This document shows positions 19,827 through 28,827 of a stretch of DNA of 64,000 bases, in pieces; positions within the stretch are counted from its first letter, which is position 1; each line of letters starts with the position of its first letter. Origin of the DNA: Dermacentor variabilis (lineage: Eukaryota > Arthropoda > Arachnida > Ixodida > Ixodidae); contig NC_134569.1 in assembly GCF_050947875.1 (NCBI RefSeq), positions 206,698,127 through 206,762,126 on the forward strand. The letters are read 5' to 3'. Position numbers and translations under genes: made by a program. The notes under the pieces were generated by a model that saw only the letters and a program-made list of their open reading frames with translations, was not told the origin of the DNA and made no database searches.

Positions 19827-20888
19827 CTAACGTGCGAGGCGACCAGAGGGATCACGCAAACCGACCAGCCAGCATAAAGAATGATGGTTGTTGATAATCT
19901 TGAATGGTCTACCGTAAAGATAACATCGAAACTTTTGTACGGCGAAAACGGCTGCCAGGCATTCCTGTTCCGTGACCGTATAATTGCGTTCAGATTTGCT
20001 CAGACAACGGCTGGCATATGCGACAACCTGTTGTGCACCACTGTGACGTTGTACAAGCAGCGCTCCTATCCCGATTCCCCTCGCATCAGTGTGAACTTCA
20101 GTCGGGCAAGATGGATCGAAGTGACGCAAGAGGAGTGCTGACGTTAGTATAAACTTCAGTTGAGAGAATGATGCGTCACACTCTGGCGTCCAATTGAAGG
20201 ATGCATTTTGTCGCAAAATACTTGTCAACGGGTAAACGATGTCGGCAAACCGGGGAAGAAAACGACGAAAATACGAACATAGGCCAATGAATGAGCGGAG
20301 TTCTCGTGTTGACTGCGGTGGCTTGAAGGAGCTCACTGCTTCAATCTTACGAGGATCGGGTCTGACGCCATCCTTGTCGACTAAGTGTCCCAGGACCAGT
20401 GTTTGACGTTCGTCGAACCGACACTTTTTTGAGTTTAGGACCAGTCCAGCTTTCTCAATGCAGTCGAGAACGAGGCTGAGGCGTTCGTTATGTTCTTCAA
20501 ACGTGCGGCCAAAGATTACAACATCATCGAGGTAACACATGCATATCTCCCACTTTAGACCGCGTAGTACTGTGTCCATGAATCTTTCAAAGGTGGCAGG
20601 AGCATTGCAAAGGCCAAAAGGCATAACATTAAATTCGAATAGGCCATCTGGAGTCACGAAAGCGATCTTTTCCTTGTCGGCAGGGTCCATAGGTATTTGC
20701 CAGTACCCCAATCGCAAATAAAGTGTTGAGAAGTAAGAAGCAGCGTGTAAGCAATCACGGACGTCATCGATTCGAGGTAGTGGATAGACATCCTTCTTCG
20801 TCACTGCGTTTAGATGTCTGTAATCCACGCAGAATCTCCAGGAGCCATCTTTTTTTCGGACCAGGATTACTGGGGCTGCCCATGGACT
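19827..20888 (-). pseudogene. element A reverse transcriptase and RNase H, catalytic Asps lost
   Basis: The RT starts at [17 protein letters not shown] (near 20870), reads [14 protein letters not shown], then [16 protein letters not shown]. In this motif A the catalytic Asp of FSTLD is Tyr. YLDDVVIFG (motif C) is intact. The tether [19 protein letters not shown] is followed by RNase [16 protein letters not shown] (first Asp kept), [14 protein letters not shown] (Glu kept), and [11 protein letters not shown], where the expected Asp of TDHH is Asn. Loss of one essential residue in each of two active sites shows long relaxed selection. Confidence 0.93.
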
Positions 20889-21244
20889 AGATTACTCTTG
20901 AACGACACTTTTGTTCATCATCTCCTTGACTTGCTCGGCAATAACTTTGCGCTCGGACGATGGCACTCGGTAGGGCTTCTGGCGGAAGGGGTGTGCTGAG
21001 CCAGTATCTATTCTGTGACGAGCGCAGGACGCGGTATGACGGTAAATGAAGGGGTGCATCTCCATGCGTGAAATCAAATTCGGCCTCATGCCTGGCAAGG
21101 ACTTGTACCAGTGCTTGCCGTTCCGATGTACCGAGAGCCTTGCTGATCATGCCAAGCATTAGCTCTTCAGAATGGCGATTATCGCAAGGAAAGTAAGCTG
21201 TAGAAACGTCCGTAGTTAGTGCCGCTATTGAAGTACATGCGGCT

Positions 21245-21940
21245 TCATCGAAAAGAGCGATTTTCATACCGCGAGGAAGGACAACCGGCGTGGCGGAAGA
21301 GTTCAGCGCCCACAATGTGGCGACTCCTTTCGTCATTCACACGACAGGGCAGGGCACAAGTATATTTTTTAGCACCGTTTATGCGGAGAGGCCTAACTAC
21401 AAGGTCAACACAATCAGTATCAACAGTAGTTGTAGAAACACGAACGGGCGTCAGGCACCACGATGGTACAATCACTTCATCAAGAACACTGACTGTGTCT
21501 GTGTCCTTGTCTTCACTACCCAAGCTTTGTTCAGAATGTGCTGATATAAATAACTTGTTCAATGAGATTTCGCCACAACCACAGTCCACGGAAGCGCCGC
21601 ACTGTTCAAGAAAATCGATACCAAAAATAACGTCGTGCGAACAACGAGAAAGAACAAGGAATTCCGACACAAACACTTTCCCAGCCAACAAAACACTCAC
21701 AGCACAAACACCAAGGGGATGAAACCACTCGCCGCCTGCTCCACGAAAGGTAATACCGTCGTTCCAAGAAAACATAACTTTGTGGCCTTGCAGGTTTTTC
21801 AAAGCGAGGCTCATCACAGACACAGTCGCCCCAGTATCAACTAACGCCATGGTCGGTATTCCGTCAATCGAGACATTCACTGTGTTTTTGAACATCACAA
21901 CAGGCAGAGGTATTTCTTGCAAAGACCGTCCGGCGACCAC
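21245..21940 (-). pseudogene. element A protease and pol N-terminus
   Basis: The aspartic protease signature ALVDTGATVSVMS is intact near residue 34, followed by DVIFGIDFLEQCGASVDC, the flap/second-hairpin region of retropepsins. It would process gag-pol. The gag frame ends nearby on the same strand (RRSASPRRRFS then TGA, about 21977), and this frame overlaps it, so pol was probably reached by a frameshift. The linker to RT continues in another frame (21336-20887: HEAEFDFTHGDAPLHLPSYR), giving one more lesion. Confidence 0.88.
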
Positions 21941-22027
21941 ACATCCACTGGCCGCGGATGCTAGTTTCCCGGGGGCGGTCAGGAAAAACGGCGCCGAGGG
22001 GACGCAGAGCGACGGGGACGGCTATTT

Positions 22028-22031
22028 GGAG
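22028..22031. repeat. 4-bp target-site duplication of element B (left copy)
   Basis: GGAG at 22028-22031 directly before the LTR; the same GGAG follows the other LTR at 28824-28827. In element A's gag the duplicated bases are the codons around SFTPP, and reading across the removed insertion restores a continuous gag frame. Confidence 0.9.
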
Positions 22032-22760
22032 TGTTTGGATCGCACCGCTGGTACGATCTGTTGGGAACTCGGCGCTGACGCCCGTGGCTGTACCTGGGTC
22101 GCAAGCCCCAAGGGTAGCGTTGGCCTGGCGGCCTGGGGTACAACTGGAAGCATCCGAAGGTCCCGGCAAAGCATGAGTCGACTGGTAACAACAAAACAAC
22201 TTGTTTATTTTAACATCGCAAAGAGTTGGCGGTCAGGTTGACCGAAGTAGAGAGACGGGAGAGCACTTTACTCAACAGAAGAAATCGGAGCCCTCCTTTT
22301 GGCGTCCGGGGGCAGCTGGTTTTATACTCTCGCAGTTGAGGGCAAGAAGGAACCCCTCAATAGACGAGCACGTGAATGTACAATGGGCTAATGGTGACGC
22401 ACACTGTCGTAGCGCTGCCGGTCGGGCACAATGACTGGAATGAGAGGGTGATCCCTGCTTTCGCATCGCCTGGTTCAGGCACAATGACTGGAATGAGAGG
22501 GTGATCCTTGCTTTCGCATCGCCTGGTTCAGGCACAATGACTGGAAGGGGAGGATGACCCCTGCTGTCGCATCGCCTGGTTCGGGCACAATGGCACATAC
22601 ACTCACACACGCACCTGAAGACACGTGGCATCGGAACATGCCTGGAAACGCCTGGAAACACCTGGCGGGGAGCGTTGCGGCGACGACGAACGGGCCAAAA
22701 TGTCTGCCGCCCCACCGCAGTCGCGCCGGCAAAACCGCGTGTCGCAGGCGAAACGCAACA
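22032..22760 (-). repeat. element B 3' LTR
   Basis: On the minus strand: a TATA box GTATAAAACC (plus 22319-22328) and AATAAA (plus 22204-22209) about 115 bp downstream define U3, R and U5. The U3 part holds a 53-bp tandem repeat, starts at 22425, 22478, 22531 and a partial at 22584 (unit GGCACAATGACTGGAATGAG and on). Confidence 0.95.
22425..22583. repeat. 53-bp tandem repeat in element B LTR (U3)
   Basis: Three copies of a 53-bp unit plus a partial fourth. The first two are almost identical and the third has drifted (GAAGGGGAGGATGACCCC). The same array is in the other LTR at 28488-28646. Repeats in U3 often act as enhancer elements; here that is only inferred. Confidence 0.9.
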
Positions 22761-23246
22761 GACCGCCCCGCCGGGGGAAGGAGATCCCGATGGACAGGGG
22801 ACTGCATCCGCTGTCCGGAGGGATGTCGCTCGATGATGCTCATAACCGAAGTCGGGCGTCCCTCGACGTTTCTTGAGCGCAGCGCACAGAGAAGGCCTTG
22901 TTCTCTCGTTCAGGTTCGCACGGGACACTGCAAAGTGACTTCGGGAGAGTTCACATTTTTGTTCTCGTTCCCGGCAAGCGTTAGAACTACGCTGAAACTC
23001 AACCGCTCAGTCAGCAAGCACGGCACAACCCTCACTAAGCCCTGCCAGGCTCTTTCCCCTTTTTATACCACTGCCTAGTTCCTTACAGTAGTCTAGCATC
23101 ACTCAGAACGCGTCCACAAATTGGAAAATTGCACTAGAAAGCATATCATCACTTTGAAACACTAAACAAAAGCAATATGTTAAAAAAAAATCCTGCCTCA
23201 GGAAGAAAAACATCAGTAACCAACAATTTTGAGGCTGATTCCTACG
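22761..23246 (-). other. element B 3' untranslated interior with a second TATA-like block
   Basis: This 486-bp stretch lies between the end of pol and the 3' LTR. On the minus strand it holds TGTAAGGAACTAGGCAGTGG followed by TATAAAAAGGGG (plus 23057-23068), a promoter-like block that itself looks like the start of an LTR. No classical polypurine tract abuts the LTR; the nearest purine-rich stretch is GGCGGGGCGG. Confidence 0.6.
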
Positions 23247-26200
23247 TTAGGGGCTTCGACTTAAGCCATCGGCGTTACCGTTGAGACTCCCCTTTTTGTA
23301 ACGCACCTCAAAGGAATATTGTTGTAAAGCGAGGCTCCAGCGCAGGAGGCGGCCATTTTTGGGAGAGATGGTCTGCAGCCATTGGAGAGGGCAGTGATCC
23401 GTCTCAATGATAAACCTCGAGCCGGCTAGATAGCATGACAATTTCTGAACGGCCCACACGAGACATGCACACTCTTTCTCGGTGGCGCTATACGCCTGCT
23501 CACGACTGGTCAGCTTACGACTAGCATACAGGACGGGGTGTTCTACTTCTCCCTTTTCCCGTTGGCACAGTACAACGCCCATGCCTCGCTCACTAGCATC
23601 GCACTGAACAATGAACCCTTTTGTATAGTCTGGCGATCGTAGCACAGGCTGGTTTGTTAGGGCACTCTTTAGGGCGCTAAAAGCTCTTTCCTTTGTCTCG
23701 TCCCAGACGACTGTTTGAGGCTCTGTTTTTCTTAGAGCATCCGTCAGGGGAGCCGCGATATCAGAGTACCTAGGGATGTACCTCTGATAGTAGCCGGCGA
23801 CACCCAAGAACGACCGAATATCGGTCTTCGTGCGCGGTTGCGGAAAGTCTCGCACAGCGGCCACCTTTATTTCAGAGGGGCGGCGACGACCCTGACCAAT
23901 CACGTGACCGAGGTAGACAACCTCGGCCTATGCTAACTGGCACTTAGGAGCCTTTACTGTCAAGCCCGCTTCGCGCAGGCGGGTTAGCACTGCCCGCAAG
24001 TGTGCCATATGCTCAGACCAGGATGCGGAGAATATCGCTACGTCGTCTAGATACGGTAAAGCGAATTCTTGCTGTCCCCGCAACACTTTATCCATGAGGC
24101 TTGAAAAACAGTATGGCGCGTTCTTCAAACCAAAACTCAACACTTTAGGACGGAATTTTCCCATTGGTGAAATGAACGCCGCATACCTACTAGCCTCTTC
24201 TGTAAGTGGAACCTGCCAATAACCCCTGACAAGATCTAGGGTGGAAATAAACTGAGCGCTACTAACTTTCTCAAGGCGCTCCTCGATGTTAGGGATCGGA
24301 TAAATTTGATCCTTAGTGATGGAATTAAGCCTGCGGTAGTCGACGCAAGGACGAGGTTCCTTGCCCGGTACCTCAACTAAAATCAAAGGGGAGGTATAAT
24401 CACTCTCACCTGCCTCAATAACACCGAGCTGTAGCATTTTCTTTACCTCAGCCTCCATAATATCGCTCTGGCGGGGTGACACCCGATACGCCTTGGATCG
24501 TACTGGCTCTGGGGAGGTAAGTTCTATATCATGAGTAAGTACAGAAGTCCTACCAGGCCTCTCAGAGAACAGACCTTGAAACTCTTGTAATAGCTGGTGT
24601 AGTTCGGTTTTCTGCTCGGGCGACAGCGGTGCTTTACTGATAAGGTCACTAATGACCTGACCGGTGTCTTCCCTGTTCGTCACTGAGCCTAGTCCCGGAA
24701 GCTCGACCGGAAGCTCTTCAGGAACGTTTACCATCATGCACACCACTGCTTCCCTTTGTCTATAAGGTTTGAGCAGATTACAGTGGTAAACTTGCTGTGC
24801 TTTCCGCTTTCCTGGCAGACTTACCACGTAGTTAACGTCCGACAGTTTCTGAACAATTCGTGCTGGGCCCTCCCACTGCACGTCTAGTTTGTTGTTTAGC
24901 GATGTGCGCAATATCATGACCTCATCGCCCACCTCAAAACGACGGGCCCTGGCTGTCCGATCATAATAAACCTTGGCCCTCTGCTGGGCCTTTGTCATTG
25001 CTTCACCTGACAACTCCTGTGCCCTTCTTAAGCGTTCGAGGAGCTTAAGTACGTACTCCACCACGACTGGGTCGTCGCCCCTACCTTCCCATGATTCTCG
25101 AAGCATGCGAAGCGGAGACCGAAGCGAGCGACCGTACACCAGTTCAGCTGGCGAAAACCCCGTAGCCGCATGCGGCGCGGTCCTTAAAGCAAACATCACC
25201 CCAGGCAGACACAGCTCCCAGTCAGTTCGATGTTCAAAACACAACGCTCTCAACACGCGCTTCATGACGGAGTGGAGCTTCTCAACGGGATTCGACTGTG
25301 GGTGGTACACTGAGCTGTGTAGCAGCTTTACCCCACACCTTTCGAGAAAAGTTGTCGTCAAAGCGCTAGTAAACACTGTGCCCTGATCTGATTGGATTTC
25401 CGCAGGAAAACCAACTCGCGCAAATATGGACAGTAGTGCATTGACTATCTCAACTGAGCTGAGTTCTTTAAGCGGCACTGCTTCAGGGAACTTTGTCGCT
25501 GGGCAGATCACAGTCAAAATGTGTCTGTACCCCGTGGCTGTTACCGGCAGAGGTCCCACTGTATCAATAACGAGCCGTCTAAAAGGCTCCGTAATGATAG
25601 GTACCAATTTCAACGGCGCCCTCGATTTGTCCCCTGGTTTGCCCACCCGCTGACAGGTGTCACATGACCTCACGAAGTGGTCTGCGTCCCGAAAACACCC
25701 TGGCCAATAGTACTCTTGCAAGAGACGGTCCTTAGTTTTCTTAACTCCTAGGTGTCCGGACCACGAACCCCCATGTGACAAGCGCAACAGATCCTGACGA
25801 TAGCATTGAGGCACGATCAGCTGATCGAACTCCACTCCTCGGCGGTCTAGATACTCCCGGTACAGGACTCCACCTCTTTCCACAAAACGCGCAGTTTTCC
25901 TGGCGATACCTTCTTTGACATTGCAGCGTATGTTTTCTAGGCTACCATCCTTCTTTTGCTCGGCTATCAAAGCCGACCGGCTGACTGTTAGCAACCTATC
26001 AAGTCCGTCTGACGTAGGCGCGATGAGCAAATCAGTAGATAGCTCTTCTAACTTTCCCGTGTCGGGCGTTTCCTCTCCAGTATCTGGCGCCTTTAACGTT
26101 ACAGACTCAAGTTTATTCAGTTCGGGCGTGCTCTGAATATCAGCTTGCTGCGCCTCTAACCCTTTTTCGTTGTTTGATAACGTCGGCCCCGCAACTACCG

Positions 26201-27740
26201 CCTTTGCAGCGAGCTCCCGAACCTTCGATCTGGTTAAGGCCTGAACACTAGCTTCACCAAACAAAAGCCCCTTCTCGCGCAGGAGGTGATCGGACCTGTT
26301 TGAAAATAGGTACGGGTACTGGGGGGGGGGCAGCATAGATGACACTGCCGCCTCCGTCTCAAGCGCTCCGAAAGGTCCTTCAATAAGCACTTTTGCTACT
26401 GGCAGACACACGCTATGAGCTTCCACGGCTTGCTTGATCCATGCGCACTCGCCCGTGAACATATGGGGTTCTACGTAAGACGGGTGAACTACATCCATCG
26501 TAGCTGCGGAATCGCGAAGCACTCGGCACTCTTTCCCGTTCACGAGGAGGTCTCGCATGTAAGGCTCGAGAAGCTTCATGTTCTCGTCAGTGCTGCCTAT
26601 TGAAAAAAACACAACTTTTGGTGTTGTTTCCGGACACTGCGCCGAAAAGTGACCCGGCTTCTGGCACGTATAACAAACGCGCGCTTGCCTCATCTCGAAC
26701 CGCTTTCTGCGTTCGGCTTCGGCTGCCGCCGTCTCCTTAGGTTCGGTCGCACTGCTTCCACTCGCATCCGCACTACGCGTGTTCCCCTTTGCTCTCATGG
26801 GTGTGAACTTCGGCCTCTCAAACTTCGAGCCAAATTCACCCTTTTGACCGTCCTTAGCTCCGCGAGCCCGACGCGTCACAAACTCCTCGGCTAGCTCAGC
26901 GGCTTTAGCCACCGTACAAACGTCTGGCCTATCCAAGACCCAGTATCGCACGTTCTCCGGTAACCGACTATAAAACTGTTCTAGCCCGAAGCACTGCAGA
27001 ACTTTATCGTGGTCACCAAACGCTTTCTCTTCTTTGAGCCACTCCTGCATGTTCGACATAAGCCTATACGCAAACTCTGTATATGACTCACTTTTGCCTT
27101 TCTCATTTTCCCGAAACTTCCGACGGAACGCCTCCGCAGACAGCCGGTACTTTTTTAGCAGACTCGATTTTACTTTGTCGAAATCCTCTGCCTCCTCTCT
27201 ATCCAAGCGAGCGACTACGTCGGCCGCCTCGCCGGGTAACAAAGTGAGCAAGCGCTGTGGCCACGTTTCCCGAGAGAACCCCTGCTTCTCGCACGTTCGC
27301 TCAAAGTTAACCAGGAACAAACCAATGTCCTCTCCAAGCTTAAACGGCCGCATCAGGTCAGTCATTTTGAACAATACGCGTTCTCCTGCACCGTGTGCCT
27401 GACTTCCATTACGAGCGCGTTCCATCTCTATTTCGAGACGCTTCATTTCCAAAGCGTGTTGACGGTCACGCTCTTCTTTTTTCTCTTGTTGCTCTCGCTC
27501 TTTCTGTTCTTTACTTTCGCGCTCTTCTTTTTCTTTTTGCTCTTTAAGTTCGCGCTCCTGTCTTTTTGCAGTCTCCCTCTCTTCAATGGTCTCAAGGCAT
27601 TCCGACAGCTCGTCATCCTCAGCTTCTAACTCAAGAATAGCCTTTAGCAGTTCTGGTTTTCTGAGTTTGTCTGAGACATCCAGACCCAACTCTCTTGCAA
27701 GCTCCAACAATTTCGGTTTGCGCAACGACTTCAAATCCAT
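23247..27740 (-). CDS. element B gag-pol polyprotein (gag-PR-IN-RT-RNase H) with one in-frame TAG
   Basis: ATG at 27740. Residues: 1-45 SAP-like helix pair (LRKPKLLELARELGLDV); 50-110 charged coiled coil; 120-200 capsid N-half; 204-290 SCAN-like capsid C-half (FRRKFR, LEQFYSRLPENVRYWV); 356-369 CCHC knuckle (CYTCQKPGHFSAQC); 410-412 protease active site as Asp-Ser-Ala; 656-696 integrase HHCC finger; integrase Asp726, Asp785, Glu820 (HPQSNPVEK); GPY-like module near 957; RT motif A Asp1169 (FISTLDLVRGYW) and YLDD 1230-1233. A TAG at 23928-23930 (codon 1271) stops the frame. The same frame goes on with the tether (FLGVAGYYQRYIPRYSD) and RNase H (QCDASERGMG, TEKEC, ETDHCPLQWL, NADGLSRS). All integrase, RT and RNase H catalytic residues are present. 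No separate gag stop is seen, so gag and pol form one frame. Confidence 0.96.
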
Positions 27741-28094
27741 GGCTGCTCTGAATGCTGCTTTCTCTACTGCTTACTATTGTCTTGCCGCAAACTAACCCGG
27801 CAGCAACGACAACCACAATTACCAGCTCTGTTTCTGACACTAACAAAAGCCTGGCAAAGCTCAGAAGAAGAAAGTCCCGCACTCACCAAACCTCGCAGCC
27901 AAGAGTCCAGCGCAGTCGTTCCGCTGCAGGCAACCAGTCATCACACAGGGCTCGTTGCACTGCTCCCGGATCGTCGTTGAGCTGCTCAGCATACAGTCAA
28001 CTGCATCTCTTCGCTGCTGGCCTCCGTTGTTGCGATCTCACCGCTGGCAGACAGTTGTTTGAAGTCGGAGGTGATCTCACCGCTGCCAACCAGA
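27741..28094 (-). other. element B 5' leader
   Basis: Between the 5' LTR and the gag ATG. On the minus strand the LTR end is followed by TCTGGTTGGCAGCGGTGAG, a candidate primer-binding region (TGG start three bases in). A related block CTGTCTGCCAGCGGTGAGAT recurs about 39 bp further and a third version lies in the LTR end (CCAGCGGTGCGATCC). The tRNA primer is not identified. Confidence 0.6.
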
Positions 28095-28823
28095 TGTTTG
28101 GATCGCACCGCTGGTACGATCTGTTGGGAACTCGGCGCTGACGCCCGTGGCTGTACCTGGGTCGCAAGCCCCAAGGGTAGCGTTGGCCTGGCGGCCTGGG
28201 GTACAACTGGAAGCATCCGAAGGTCCCGGCAAAGCATGAGTCGACTGGTAACAACAAAACAACTTGTTTATTTTAACATCGCAAAGAGTTGGCGGTCAGG
28301 TTGACCGAAGTAGAGAGACGGGAGAGCACTTTACTCAACAGAAGAAATCGGAGCCCTCCTTTTGGCGTCCGGGGGCAGCTGGTTTTATACTCTCGCAGTT
28401 GAGGGCAAGAAGGAACCCCTCAATAGACGAGCACGTGAATGTACAGTGGGCTAATGGTGACGCACACTGTCGTAGCGCTGCCGGTCGGGCACAATGACTG
28501 GAATGAGAGGGTGATCCCTGCTTTCGCATCGCCTGGTTCAGGCACAATGACTGGAATGAGAGGGTGATCCTTGCTTTCGCATCGCCTGGTTCAGGCACAA
28601 TGACTGGAAGGGGAGGATGACCCCTGCTCTCGCATCGCCTGGTTCGGGCACAATGGCACATACACTCACACACGCACCTGAAGACACGTGGCATCGGAAC
28701 ATGCCTGGAAACGCCTGGAAACACCTGGCGGGGAGCGTTGCGGCGACGACGAACGGGCCAAAATGTCTGCCGCCCCGCCGCAGTCGCGCCGGCAAAACCG
28801 CGTGTCGCAGGCGAAACGCAACA
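28095..28823 (-). repeat. element B 5' LTR
   Basis: 729 bp, same length as 22032-22760. Differences seen by eye: A/G in GTACAATGGG/GTACAGTGGG, G/C in CTGCTGTCGC/CTGCTCTCGC, and A/G in CCCCACCGC/CCCCGCCGC. It drives minus-strand transcription of element B. Confidence 0.95.
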
Positions 28824-28827
28824 GGAG

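Larger units (their letters stand above)
22032..28823 (-). mobile_element. element B: Gmr1-like Ty3/gypsy element (integrase before RT), nearly intact
   Basis: Two 729-bp LTRs (22032-22760, 28095-28823) start TGTTTGGATCG and end GAAACGCAACA on the plus strand. By eye they differ at three positions (about 0.4%). The GGAG duplication flanks the element, which is 6792 bp long. One minus-strand gag-pol frame fills the inside, interrupted by a single TAG. Domain order is gag, protease, integrase, RT, RNase H. The much lower LTR divergence than in host element A agrees with it being the later insertion. Confidence 0.96.

Noticed and set aside
22425..22583. CRISPR-like array
   Set aside because: Direct 53-bp repeats without spacers, inside an LTR of a eukaryotic retroelement.
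22201..22928. Long ORFs in both strands of element B LTRs (for example 218 codons on minus)
   Set aside because: They lie wholly within the GC-rich LTR, recur in the other LTR and show no domain.
24973..25386. Plus-strand ORFs over element B
   Set aside because: Antisense shadows of the gag-pol frame.
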